Source of the DNA: a virus
Direction: 5' to 3' (one strand)
Virus record (IMG/VR): IMGVR_UViG_3300032268_000887
Location: 38,687 to 102,686 of that record
Length of the DNA: 64,000 bases
Positions 8,654 to 18,500 of the stretch are shown here, one piece after another. A program made the translations under genes and the position numbers. The notes below the pieces were generated by a model. It saw only the letters and a program-made list of their open reading frames with translations. It did not search any database and was not told where the DNA came from. The number at the start of each line of letters is the position of its first letter. Within the stretch, counting starts at the first letter, position 1.

Positions 8654-9304
8654 CTACCAATCAGCATTTGTTGCTGAAGTTACTGACGGTGAATCAAAGC
8701 CAAGATAAAAACTTTCTTGCTCTGCATATGGAATACGACGCAAAGCCAGTTCAAGTGGATAAGGCGCTATGCCTTCCCAATTAAATGGTTCTTTATCTGG
8801 AGCAGACGGAATCATGGTATAACTAGTTTCTGTGCTTTGTCCATTACGCTTAAGTTTCCAAGTTAGATTTGAGATGCTTCCTGTTTCTAAAGCAAACTCA
8901 CGAATTGTATTAAATGATGATTGCTTGCTAACACCCATTGACCAAATTGCCACATATGGTGGTTCAATACCATCATCTACTAAAACGTTGCAATAAAAAC
9001 GAAGGCGTGCTCTCCAGCCAGCCTTTGGATCTTTTCTGTGCATTTCTTCTGCCCAGTCACGACCTTCGGCATCCATGGTGTCTACAGCCTTGCGCTTATA
9101 GTCTTTTGGATTAACATGTTCTTTTACAACAAGAGCAAGACCACGATCTGCATTGTAACTTGCAGAATCCTCATCTAGTTCTTCTATAAAACGAATTTTA
9201 ACTGATTGTCCGTCAGCCAACTTAAGCCAACGAACTTTTGGTGAATCTGATTTTGGTTTGTCGAGCAGGGCGTTGATGTTCTTTAGTCCCTTAATAACGC
9301 TCAT
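8654..9304 (-). CDS. putative single-stranded DNA-binding protein
   Basis: A 216-residue protein resembling phage ssDNA-binding proteins of the gp32 type: an N-terminal basic helix, a beta-rich core opening with WLKLADGQSVKIRFIEEL, and an acidic/aromatic C-terminal tail ending NADW. It lies between primase and polymerase genes, the usual place for such a protein. The zinc cysteines of T4 gp32 are missing. A strong site (AAAGGAGAAAAC) precedes the ATG, consistent with high expression. Assignment is by layout and context. Confidence 0.6.
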   Translation of the reverse strand: MSVIKGLKNINALLDKPKSDSPKVRWLKLADGQSVKIRFIEELDEDSASYNADRGLALVVKEHVNPKDYKRKAVDTMDAEGRDWAEEMHRKDPKAGWRARLRFYCNVLVDDGIEPPYVAIWSMGVSKQSSFNTIREFALETGSISNLTWKLKRNGQSTETSYTMIPSAPDKEPFNWEGIAPYPLELALRRIPYAEQESFYLGFDSPSVTSATNADW

Positions 9305-9330
9305 AGTTTTCTCCTTTGTGTTTTGTATAT

Positions 9331-10263
9331 CTAGTTTAGCATAAGCGATATAGATTTGTCAAACTGAAATTCTAGATTCCTGATTGCATTATCATCCATA
9401 TCGCCTATGTCTTTATATTCTGTATTAAGTTGTATTACGGAGACACGAGATTTTAATTTTTCAATTATTCTCTCTTTCATGTTTCCCCCTGCTTCATCGT
9501 TATCTGCAATAACAATAATGTTATTGAAATATTTTTGAAGCAAATCTATTTGTGTGTTTGATACATTGGCCCCTAGGGTAGCAACAGCAGCAAAGCCAAC
9601 CTGATCTAGCCTAATTGCATCAAATGAAGATTCTACTACATAAACCTTTTCTGATGCCTTAACTCTGTAAAGATTAAAAAGTGTTTTTGCTTTTGGAAGT
9701 TTGGGAGTATTTTTAAAATCTTTTCCTTCAATAGACCTTCCAACAAAACCAACTGCCAATCCGTCTGGAGAATGAACTGGAACAGTAACCATATCTTGTT
9801 TTTCTGAATAGCCTAAGTTAAATTTAATAACTGAGTCTTTTGTTATTTTTCTGCTTTCATAATAAGACATAGCCCTTGGTGAAATTAATGCGTGATTATT
9901 TAATCTTTTAATAACTAATTCATCAAAAGCAATATATTCTGGAACATCTACAAGGGCTTTGTTAACAAACTGTTCAATGTTTGTTTCTTTCCCTTTACTT
10001 GCAATAAATCTAATTGTTTCAAAGTAGGTTCTATTTGTAGCATTCATGACTAACTCAACTAAATCTTTAGTTTCTTGACAAGAAAAACAAAAGAATGTTC
10101 CTTTTGTTTTTGACACTTCTCCTGCAGGGGTTCTAAAATTATTGTGATACGGACAAAATATCATAAAGTCATTATCCATTTCTGACTCTATATTAATACC
10201 AGATCCGTCTAGTACTCTTTTTACCTGATCTTCGCTATATAAATCTATTTTATTATTTGCCAC
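9331..10263 (-). CDS. dnaG: DnaG-like DNA primase
   Basis: A 310-residue primase with an N-terminal zinc-binding domain (Cys37, His40, Cys59, Cys62 in FCPYH and FCFSC) and a TOPRIM domain with VVESSFDAI and IVIADNDEAG, which carry the catalytic acidic residues. It lacks a C-terminal helicase-binding domain and is shorter than cellular DnaG, as usual in phages. The GTG start overlaps the helicase gene by 11 bases, so helicase and primase are translationally coupled. Confidence 0.9.
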   Translation of the reverse strand: MANNKIDLYSEDQVKRVLDGSGINIESEMDNDFMIFCPYHNNFRTPAGEVSKTKGTFFCFSCQETKDLVELVMNATNRTYFETIRFIASKGKETNIEQFVNKALVDVPEYIAFDELVIKRLNNHALISPRAMSYYESRKITKDSVIKFNLGYSEKQDMVTVPVHSPDGLAVGFVGRSIEGKDFKNTPKLPKAKTLFNLYRVKASEKVYVVESSFDAIRLDQVGFAAVATLGANVSNTQIDLLQKYFNNIIVIADNDEAGGNMKERIIEKLKSRVSVIQLNTEYKDIGDMDDNAIRNLEFQFDKSISLMLN

Positions 10264-11482
10264 TTAGATCCTCAAAATCTTTATATCGATAGTATCCTTT
10301 ATCAAAGTCTGCTTGAACTAAAAATTCTCCCATAAAACCATTTCTATTTTTTCTAAAAGCACATTCAATAATATCACTATTTGCTGCTCGGCCTAATGCT
10401 AGCACCCAGTCTGCATCATAGGCAATCTGTCTAGACCAAGCGGTTTGGCCCAGTGTAGGCACTGTGTTAAGGTTTGTGACATCATCTGGGGTTGCTGATG
10501 AGATAGCAATGATAGGTACTTCTTCACCAATTGCCATAAGTTTTAATTCTCTTGAAAGGTTTTTCATTCTTACCGTTTCGTTATCAGATTTTTGGTTTGG
10601 AGACATTAGTTGTAGATAATCTACAATAACAAAGTCTGGTCTGTATTGATCAATTTTTCCACGGACAACTGAAGGGTTTACTTCTCCACCACTGTCATTT
10701 GAAATAATGTGAAACTCTGGTTTTCCAACTAGATTTTTTTCATGCCATGACTTTAACATATCTAGTTCAATCTCACCATTGCTTATTTTTCTGTGTGACC
10801 AAACGCCTTGTCCCATAATAGTGTATACACGATTTCTAACTTCTACCTCTGACATTTCTAAACTTATTACTAGTGGAGACTTGCCTTGTTTCCACGCTTG
10901 TACCGCAAAATAAAGAGCAAGCCAAGATTTACCAATTCCTGGATATGCAAGAAAAACGCCAAGTTGTCCTGGCATGATTCCAGATGGCAGGTAATTATCA
11001 AATCCTGGTAAGCCTGTTTTAATTCCAATTGCGCCCAACTCTTTCATCTTTTGAACATTAGTAAAATACGCAAGAGCAGAGTCTAAATCCGTAGCATCAA
11101 TATCTCTAATTGTTGCAACATTCTTTTTTAATTCTGATGTTTTATTAATTAACCCTGTTAGGGCTATGTCTCCATTTCCACCCTGAACATCTGTTGCAGC
11201 AGACCTTAAAATATCTTTTAAACTATCGGTTAAATATTCGGCCTGTAATTCTTCTAAATGATACTTAGTTGCACCAATATTTTCTATTGTTTGAAAATCC
11301 CTAAATTTTTCAACAACCAATGACTCGGGAGGAACTGCATTGTTGGCCTCATAATACTTTCTTATAAATAGCCAAAGGTCTGTATGTGTTTTTAAAAGAT
11401 TTTCAACATTAGCCTGCAAAAGAACATGCATTTGTTTATCTTTAAGAAGTGCCGATATAAGTTTAGATTCTGTGTTATTCAC
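10253..11482 (-). CDS. dnaB: DnaB-like replicative helicase
   Basis: A 409-residue RecA-fold hexameric helicase. A helical N-terminal domain (about residues 1-100) is followed by a linker, Walker A AYPGIGKS (179-186), a conserved SLEMSEVEVRNR segment and Walker B PDFVIVDYLQL. A late arginine segment (RKNRNG) probably supplies the arginine finger. The GTG start overlaps the upstream gene by eight bases. It would unwind DNA ahead of the phage DnaE polymerase and recruit the primase encoded next. Confidence 0.92.
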   Translation of the reverse strand: MNNTESKLISALLKDKQMHVLLQANVENLLKTHTDLWLFIRKYYEANNAVPPESLVVEKFRDFQTIENIGATKYHLEELQAEYLTDSLKDILRSAATDVQGGNGDIALTGLINKTSELKKNVATIRDIDATDLDSALAYFTNVQKMKELGAIGIKTGLPGFDNYLPSGIMPGQLGVFLAYPGIGKSWLALYFAVQAWKQGKSPLVISLEMSEVEVRNRVYTIMGQGVWSHRKISNGEIELDMLKSWHEKNLVGKPEFHIISNDSGGEVNPSVVRGKIDQYRPDFVIVDYLQLMSPNQKSDNETVRMKNLSRELKLMAIGEEVPIIAISSATPDDVTNLNTVPTLGQTAWSRQIAYDADWVLALGRAANSDIIECAFRKNRNGFMGEFLVQADFDKGYYRYKDFEDLSGK

Positions 11483-11783
11483 TTAGCCACTCCTTTGCAA
11501 GTCTTTTTCGTTCTTCACGTTCTTTATCATCTTTAATTTTATTTAATTTTGCTTGAAGTATTTTCTCTGCATTGTATGCAAAGTAATTCCAAGAGGGGGC
11601 TGAAGCAACATCAAAATAGTACTGAAGTAAATCATAGCACTGTCCTATGCCGTAGGATTCTATTAAAGCGTCAGAAGCCCATTGCTCAACATTTAAGTTT
11701 AACGATGCTTTTTGCTCATACTTTGCCGTATGTAACTTACTATACCTACTTAGCAAAGCCATTCGGTCTTTGCGTTCAGCCAC
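11475..11783 (-). CDS. hypothetical protein, possible helicase partner
   Basis: A 102-residue helical protein, rich in Tyr and Lys, ending in a strongly charged helix (KIKDDKEREERKRLAKEWLSE region). I do not recognise a family. It starts at a GTG overlapping the stop of the previous gene (TAGTG) and overlaps the helicase gene downstream, so the three are coupled. The position directly before DnaB would suit a helicase loader or cofactor, but there is no sequence proof. Confidence 0.65.
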   Translation of the reverse strand: MAERKDRMALLSRYSKLHTAKYEQKASLNLNVEQWASDALIESYGIGQCYDLLQYYFDVASAPSWNYFAYNAEKILQAKLNKIKDDKEREERKRLAKEWLSE

Positions 11784-12010
11784 TATACGTCTATTTCTGC
11801 TTTGGCTTCGTTAAGTTTATTGGTTAATTTATCTTCAACAAACTTATAAACTCTTTCAAAAGCCTGATCCGTATTTTCCCCATCACGCCTGCTATCGACT
11901 ACGCCAAGATCAAGCCTTAGTGATTGGAAATTTCCAAGGTTTAGCGTATAGCCAAGTGTTACTGATACTTTGGTTGGTTCATTTATTGCCACAGGATTAT
12001 TGTCTGACAT
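11783..12010 (-). CDS. conserved hypothetical phage protein
   Basis: A 75-residue protein with a beta-strand-rich first half (VSVTLGYTLNLGNFQSL) and a helical, acidic second half. I recall similar short proteins near phage replication genes, but no function is known to me. The ATG has GAAAGGGG upstream. It is coupled to the next gene through a one-base TAGTG overlap. Confidence 0.65.
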   Translation of the reverse strand: MSDNNPVAINEPTKVSVTLGYTLNLGNFQSLRLDLGVVDSRRDGENTDQAFERVYKFVEDKLTNKLNEAKAEIDV

Positions 12011-12032
12011 CTTGTTACCCCTTTCAATTTAA

Positions 12033-12578
12033 CTATCTTATTGATTCGTTCCAAATAGGAATAAATCTTCCATCTTCAGTTTTCGTATATGTAAGTATAC
12101 CATCGCCCATTTTTCTTGTCAACTCTTGTTTTGTGGGAGTCATATTGTTTGTAATTAATCCATCCTTTCTAGGTTGGCCAATATGTATACTTGCAAGTAT
12201 ATCACGTATCTCTTTTACTTGTGATTCAGAGTAGTATGCTCTTATCTGATATCCACGCTTTCCATTTTCAGAACAGCCAAGTGGAGGAGGAATGACTCCT
12301 CGTTTTATTAAACTTGGCATGTATTTTCTATGCCTATTGACAAGTTTAGCGGTCTCTGCTATAGTATATGCCTTTTCTCTATTTTTTTTAAAATCTAAAA
12401 TAAAACAAAGTTCAATTTTATTTTTAACAATATTATAAATAGCAACAGTTCCATCTGATCTATTGTAGTGACGAATTCTAACTAAGTCTTTATTTAAAAA
12501 CCAAACTGAGCCACTACCTTTTATTACAGATGACTGATTGTATTCTTGGCCCTCAATTTTTCCTTTTGCAGTAGCCAT
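12033..12578 (-). CDS. HTH (excisionase/MerR-like) DNA-binding protein
   Basis: A 181-residue protein with a winged-helix-type helix-turn-helix around residues 70-100 (YTIAETAKLVNRHRKYMPSL, then a wing with IPPP), as in excisionase and MerR-like regulators. The first 60 residues look like a small beta domain. GAGGGGCT before the ATG is a good binding site. It stands at the border between tail genes and replication genes, so it may control the replication block. Specific role inferred from motif and place only. Confidence 0.6.
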   Translation of the reverse strand: MATAKGKIEGQEYNQSSVIKGSGSVWFLNKDLVRIRHYNRSDGTVAIYNIVKNKIELCFILDFKKNREKAYTIAETAKLVNRHRKYMPSLIKRGVIPPPLGCSENGKRGYQIRAYYSESQVKEIRDILASIHIGQPRKDGLITNNMTPTKQELTRKMGDGILTYTKTEDGRFIPIWNESIR

Positions 12579-12715
12579 AGCCCCTCACTTGATGTTGACG
12601 GTGGATTATAAAATTTTCTAGTACCACATTTTAAGCAAAATGTTTCTAAGTGCTGTTCTTGACTGTACTGTCGATCAATAAACATTCTATCTTTACATTT
12701 TGGACATTTAATCAT
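12524..12715 (-). CDS. zinc ribbon protein
   Basis: A 63-residue protein with two CxxC pairs, CPKC (residues 4-7) and CLKC (about 27-30), typical of a zinc ribbon that binds nucleic acid or protein. I chose the ATG at 12715 because it overlaps the upstream stop as TAATG; an ATG at 12751 is also in frame but would overlap the upstream gene by 37 bases. The end overlaps the HTH gene by 55 bases, an unusually long overlap. Confidence 0.6.
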   Translation of the reverse strand: MIKCPKCKDRMFIDRQYSQEQHLETFCLKCGTRKFYNPPSTSSEGLWLLQKEKLRAKNTISHL

Positions 12716-13158
12716 TAATTTGGAATGCCTACAATAATAAGATTTACCCATACTGATAAATCTCCAGACGCTCCGAATTTTACGCTCCCCTCTACACGAG
12801 AAGTTGTAATATTTTTTAAAATTATAGATACATTTTTTCCTGCTGGAGTGTTTCCTACGTTAACTGGGGTTGCCGTAACAATTGGAGCATACTTAAAGTT
12901 AGTGCTAAAGTTATAGAAAAAATCTTTTTCTGTTGTTGGCGTTACGGTCGTGTTATTAAAAATTTCAACTCGGCCAGCAACTACTCTTAACTCTGAGGTT
13001 TTTACGTTTGTTTTATCTGATCCAATTGTGTCTACTGTTGCATAATTAGAAGTTGTTGAAGAAACTTCTGACGCAAGATCATTTACGGCTTCGGCCAATT
13101 GGTAGATGTACGTTACATCTAAAGGCTGTCCTCTTTCTGGTAATGGTATTTTTGACAT
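12715..13158 (-). CDS. putative tail-associated structural protein
   Basis: A 147-residue protein with a short helical N-terminus (IYQLAEAVNDLASEVSS) followed by a beta-rich C-terminal domain, similar in style to small fibre or tail-tip proteins that trimerise. It is the last gene of the tail module. TATAAT at 13174-13179 and AAAGGAG before the ATG indicate its own promoter and leader. No specific family recognised. Confidence 0.6.
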   Translation of the reverse strand: MSKIPLPERGQPLDVTYIYQLAEAVNDLASEVSSTTSNYATVDTIGSDKTNVKTSELRVVAGRVEIFNNTTVTPTTEKDFFYNFSTNFKYAPIVTATPVNVGNTPAGKNVSIILKNITTSRVEGSVKFGASGDLSVWVNLIIVGIPN

Positions 13159-13179
13159 TTTTCTCCTTTTACTATTATA

Positions 13180-13734
13180 TCAGGTCAAACTTTTTAAATC
13201 ACTAATTAGATACGTGGCTGCATTAAATGGTCCCTTTAATATGGTCACCTTTTGCACTCTAATTTTAATATGGCTTGGAGCATCAACAGTATATGGATAA
13301 GAGATTGAATAACTTGTTCCTGTAGATTTTCCAACCCAAATCCAGTTACTTAAAACGCTGTCTGTTGTCCATTGAACATAAATATCAAATTCTTTAATTG
13401 ATGCCTGCTCTGCTTGTAATATTTTTTCTTCATCTGTTGGATCAGCAATTAATAAGGAAGGCAGTGTCCATGAAATATTAACTATGTGTGCGCTAGTGTC
13501 AACACTAACATTGTGAGGAATGTTAGTAGTTTCTGGACTACTTGGATTAAAGCCAGTTTCAATAAATGTATTTTGTATTTCTATTTGTTTTATTGGAGAC
13601 CAGTGTGAGAACCTGTTCTTGTCTTCTGATAATATTCGATATCTTAGCGTATAGACTAAGTTTGTATTGTCTCCTAATGTTGGGGGGAGGTCAGATGACT
13701 TTATAATACTTTGTTTAATGCCAGCGTCTGCCAT
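13180..13734 (-). CDS. minor tail protein with FnIII-like domain
   Basis: A 184-residue beta-rich protein. The central part (VNISWTLP, then EFDIYVQWTTDS, then SYSISYPY) reads like a fibronectin type III domain, common at tail tips where such domains may bind carbohydrates. It starts with TAATG overlapping the upstream gene by one base, so it is coupled to the tail protein gene before it. Confidence 0.65.
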   Translation of the reverse strand: MADAGIKQSIIKSSDLPPTLGDNTNLVYTLRYRILSEDKNRFSHWSPIKQIEIQNTFIETGFNPSSPETTNIPHNVSVDTSAHIVNISWTLPSLLIADPTDEEKILQAEQASIKEFDIYVQWTTDSVLSNWIWVGKSTGTSYSISYPYTVDAPSHIKIRVQKVTILKGPFNAATYLISDLKSLT

Positions 13735-14858
13735 TATCCCACACCAATAGAAAATTTAAATTCTACGTAGTTGCTTGTGTTTGAAGATTTAATAATTGTT
13801 GTAGCGTTGTCATTTTGAACAACTGAATACCCCACTAGTCCATAAAGTGGATTTATTGTGTTTAAATTTTCAAGTCTGAGTGCATCTAAGACAACATAAA
13901 AGTCATCAGACTCAGTCCCACCATCAACAACTGACACATAAATATTAATAGTATCAGCAGTGGCCCATGTAAAATTTGATGTGGTGTAAAGTTCCTGCTT
14001 TTGTTTTTTTACAATGCAATATCTGTTATTTACAAAATCTTGTTGTCCAGAACCACTACCGTTAGCAACGGTTGCTTCAAATCTGGAAAATTTAGTTTCA
14101 TCACTACTGCTAACAAACTCAACAATAACTTTAACTGTATCTGGAACTGCTACAGAATCTCCGTCTTTATTTATTACAGAAAATGCTAGGCTTAATTCAT
14201 CTGAAGGAGCATTCTTCGAAAGATCTAAAGATATCCCACTTGTTCTAATGTGTTGAGGGTCACTTCCTACAACTAAATGTCCTCCAGAACTTGTCATTGT
14301 CGAAGAGTCTCCACGTATTGCAATAATGTTATTGTAATATCTGCAACGCTCATACCTTTCTGCCCTGTTTGTATTATAAAAAATTTTGTTGTCTGCATTG
14401 GTTTCAAAAATTTTTGACGTTGTTTCAATTACGTTATCTGATAACGATCCATCTAGGGGCTGCGTAATTCTTTCAATATCTACAGTTGCGCTTGGAGAAA
14501 CGTGTTGCCAATTTTCTGTTTGTGTAAAAGTTAACAAAGTTCTACTATCATAGGCTCCAGCATAAGGGTTTGATCCAGCAGAATAAATACCAATTTCAGA
14601 AATTTCATACCTTTCTTCTGTTGGTAACTCTGCTGTTAACACCAACTTTGACTGTCCATCTTCTACAACATATCCTCTTGAACTTATTGGTATGCGAAAC
14701 ATTTCAAAATCTAAATTTTCTTTTGTAGCGTAATCTGGTGGGCTATCGGATGTATCTAGGGGTTTAGGTCCGCAGCCAAGAGCCATGTATGAAGCATATG
14801 CTGGAGTCTGGCCCAACAAATATTTTGCAATAATGTACTTTCCAGTGTTAGTTATCAT
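13734..14858 (-). CDS. minor tail/baseplate protein
   Basis: A 374-residue protein. The N-terminal part (ITNTGKYIIAKYLLG, then ELPTEERYEISEIGIYSAG) matches the style of phage tail-tip proteins related to tail-fibre attachment domains, where ERYEISEIGI is a recurrent motif. The rest is beta-rich and probably a receptor-facing or scaffold domain. GGGAGAATC precedes the ATG. It lies between large tail genes in one operon. Assignment by motif style and context. Confidence 0.7.
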   Translation of the reverse strand: MITNTGKYIIAKYLLGQTPAYASYMALGCGPKPLDTSDSPPDYATKENLDFEMFRIPISSRGYVVEDGQSKLVLTAELPTEERYEISEIGIYSAGSNPYAGAYDSRTLLTFTQTENWQHVSPSATVDIERITQPLDGSLSDNVIETTSKIFETNADNKIFYNTNRAERYERCRYYNNIIAIRGDSSTMTSSGGHLVVGSDPQHIRTSGISLDLSKNAPSDELSLAFSVINKDGDSVAVPDTVKVIVEFVSSSDETKFSRFEATVANGSGSGQQDFVNNRYCIVKKQKQELYTTSNFTWATADTINIYVSVVDGGTESDDFYVVLDALRLENLNTINPLYGLVGYSVVQNDNATTIIKSSNTSNYVEFKFSIGVG

Positions 14859-15535
14859 GATTCTCCCGCTTCAAGCACTATAGTATACATTGTACCACTT
14901 ATGCTCAATTGCACCTCTATCTGTTCGTCTATATCCAAATTCACTAAATCAATAACAATGTCTTGGCTATCATTTAAATATACATTTTCTCCATTAGGGC
15001 CGTTACCAATAAAAGGTATTTTATTTTCTAGTTTAATACCAAAATTAGAAAAATATTTGTCTGAAGTATTTTGTAGGCTTAATAAGCGCTTTGAAGAAAA
15101 TTCTTGATTTAAAGATGTTAAATTTTTAATCAATTGATTAGGAACGTAATCTCCTGAAATTGTGTCATGTCTGGACATAGACAAAAGTTCTTGTCCTCCA
15201 ATGTCTTCAAACAAAATATCAATTAACGTTATGGCTGGCAGAGTTTCATCATCAAACAAAATTATTTCCGGTGTAGCAGTTTTTACTTTATACGTTGTTG
15301 GTGGGGGTGGTGGTGGGGCTGGTAAATTTATTGGAACCGCAGTAACGGTTGGCACAAAGATAACAGGGTCGGAAGAAAATGGTACTATGTCTACTACTAC
15401 TGTTTTATCTTTTGCTTTAATTGATGTAGTATCTCCTCTTTCTCCCGCTCTATAATTATTCCAGTCCTCACCTCTTGTTACGGCTTTTGTTGTTTTTGAA
15501 ATAAACTTACCTTCTCCCGAATTTTCTCCTGGCAT
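14855..15535 (-). CDS. putative minor tail protein with proline tract
   Basis: A 226-residue protein with a low-complexity proline run (LPAPPPPPPTTYK, about residues 71-83) linking a charged N-terminal part to a C-terminal domain that ends in beta strands. No family recognised. GGAGGTGTAAC precedes the ATG and the end overlaps the next gene by four bases. Position between two tail genes indicates a tail component. The proline tract is a possible hinge. Confidence 0.6.
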   Translation of the reverse strand: MPGENSGEGKFISKTTKAVTRGEDWNNYRAGERGDTTSIKAKDKTVVVDIVPFSSDPVIFVPTVTAVPINLPAPPPPPPTTYKVKTATPEIILFDDETLPAITLIDILFEDIGGQELLSMSRHDTISGDYVPNQLIKNLTSLNQEFSSKRLLSLQNTSDKYFSNFGIKLENKIPFIGNGPNGENVYLNDSQDIVIDLVNLDIDEQIEVQLSISGTMYTIVLEAGES

Positions 15536-15536
15536 G

Positions 15537-18500
15537 TTACACCTCCGCCATATATAGTGTCATGCTTGGGCCACTAACATTTCTTTTATAGTCTATGTTA
15601 TATATAACAAACTGTTTATTTGAGTCTGAAATTAAATCTACCCCATCTTTGTTGTAATCAATTTTAACTATATCCCCTAGTTGAATTATTGGTAATGAGA
15701 ATATTTCTGCGCCAACTAGTTTTTTAGGTTTCATTGATTTTTCAACAATCCACCCCAAAATATTTTCAGCGTCTGACGATGTTTGAATATATGGAGTTTC
15801 TAAAGTAAAACTACTAACCCCATAATTTATTCTACTTTGCTTAATTTGATTGTAATCTTGAATGTTTATTAATTCAGACCTAATTGTTGTATTATCTAAA
15901 TTGTTTGACTCAGAAAAATTTGACTTTTTATTAAAATAATCATCCACAGATAACGTGTATGTTGTGTCTTGTGTAAATGTTATTCCTTGAATTTTTAAAA
16001 AATTTCCTCCAGTTCCATCTAAGGAAAGTACGGAATCTGTTGCATTAAATACTAAAAATTCTGCTCCGTAAGAGTCTGCTTGAAAACCGGAAACAACGTA
16101 TCCTTTTATTGTGCTTGGGGAGGGGGACATTTTTGCATACAACGCTGGATATGCTTTATCATATTTTATATTAAAAGATGCAACTTCTCTAAAAATAGAA
16201 CCAAACTCATCATAATACATGTTGTATCTTGGTGGCTCTAAACTGGATATTCCACTCAAATATGTAGATTGAACAATTCCACTCATTGCATATTTTCTTA
16301 GTGCTGAATTGGCGTTAACCTGGTTTGCTCCAAATACTGAAGATATAGAGTCAGTAACATTAAACACTGTATTCTGAGAATAATTTTCTCCTAAAGCATA
16401 AATATTTTCAAACATGCATTTTGAAGACCCTCTTACAAAAAGAGAAACATTGTTGTATGCTGGCAAGGGTTCAGCGTCGTCAACTATACCAACTAATTTA
16501 TTGTTAATATATAAATAAAATTTTCTTGTTGTTCCGACATTGGAGTACTCAACTGCTAAGTCATATACGGTTGGATTTTCTTCTCCAGATTTTCTATACT
16601 GGCCAGTAAACTTGCCATCATCTACCAAGACATTAGTTAACCCTGACCAAAGTTTTATTGGTATGGCATTTCCAGAACTATCTTTTTTAATTTTATAAAA
16701 AACAATATTTGAAATACTGTTTTCAGATGACCCATCAGAATTAACTTTTAAATATGATTCAACATTTTTTTCTGTTAATGCAACTATTTCAAAGTAATAG
16801 CCATTATTTGTTTCTGGGTTGATCATAAGACCAAGACCGCCAGATCCGCCACCAATGCTTGAATTTTGATTTGGCTGTGTTGTTGGCACTTGATAATATG
16901 CTGAACTGCCTATTGGGGTTTGAAGTCTATCTTCATTACTTCCCTGATTTCCAACAATTCTTATTCTAGTTCCAAAATGTTTATAAGAATTGTTTAATGG
17001 TTTGTATACATAAGATATAAAGTCTATAGGGGTATCTGTAGAGGTAAATGATGGGCCAGACATGACTAAGGCTGAGGACTGCATAGTTCCGCTTTGGGTT
17101 GATTGCAGACTATTAAGTTCTGTCTCTGTTAAATAATTGCTTGCCATAAAATTTCTGACTATGCCAGTTCTTGAAGATTTTTTAGCCAATACGTTATTAA
17201 TTCCAGCAGCCCCTTCTGTAAGATTTAGAGGATACTCAATTGTTGAATTGGTTGTAAACAGATATTCCGATTTCATCGTACATCCACGAAGATATGTATT
17301 TTCAGTCCAATGACTGGATATTCCAGACAAATGTTCGCTAATTAGAGTTCCAAACTGTCCCCTGCCATGTTCAAAAACTGGACCATTTTTTATTTTTGTT
17401 TCGCCATCTATTGTTTCATAATACGGGTTTGCTAAAATTCTAATAAGTCCAGTAGGATATATTTTTCCATTAAAGGGAAGAGATGCCATGTACTCTTGAT
17501 ACTCTTGATTATTTGATATCCAAACATTTCCAGTTCCTGTTACATTAAACTGGACAGCATCATATCTAAGAATTTCCCCATTAGAATAAAAATAACCTTT
17601 GTGTTGAGTTATCCAATAAATATTTTCTCCAAGATCCACAACATTATTAATAATGGATCTATTGACAACTGACGGAACTAATGCTGGTAAATTAGAATTA
17701 ATTGGCATAGCGCTTAGCGCAAGACTTGACTGTTTGGCTACTTGTGAATTTATTGTTTTTAGTACGTCTTGTCCTGATGCTTCCCATAGCAATGATGGTT
17801 TATATATCCAAGTTTTTTCTTTATCAATTAACGTGCTTTGTTTAATCGATCCATAAGATCTTTGTATGTACCTTTGAGTATAATTTATTTTCCCGTCGTT
17901 GTATATTTTTTTATCATTTGAGGATATAGAAATGATGTTAGGCAATTCTGATGATGTTTGTTTGTTTTTAATTTGACCAAGTTTTGCCTGATTGTTGGTG
18001 CCAACTAAAGTAAAAGATGACTCTCTTTCTCCAGCATTTGGCATTATGTAGTTTTTACTCATAACAGTAAAATTATTGTATTCATCAAAAAACATTGCAG
18101 TTTGAGTTGATACGGCCAAGTCATTTAGAACTTGGGCTAAAGTTTGATCTGGAGCAATAAAGAAAAAGGGAATGGTTGGGTCTTTTTCTAGTCCTATTCT
18201 TTTAAATGTATAGTTAGAAAATCCGACTGAGTCTAGTAATGTCGATATTGCAAAACTTAAAGAAACATCTGTCAATAGCATTCTTGGTGCCGTTTGAGAT
18301 TCAAAATAAAAATAAAAATCACGTAATTCAATTGAGACTAAAGAGCCGTCATCGCTTGCTTGTGGAAAATTGTCTGAGTATAATGTTTTTATTGGTACAA
18401 AATAATCAATAGTAAAATCATCATTATATATGTTTTCATAAAAAACAAATTTTATATTTTTATTTAAATAATTTTTTATAATACTGTTTTCATTGTTTTC

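Noticed and set aside
4325-11482. Inteins in RecA, polymerase or helicase genes
   Set aside because: These proteins have normal length and uninterrupted motifs; the Hint domains are only in tail-type proteins.
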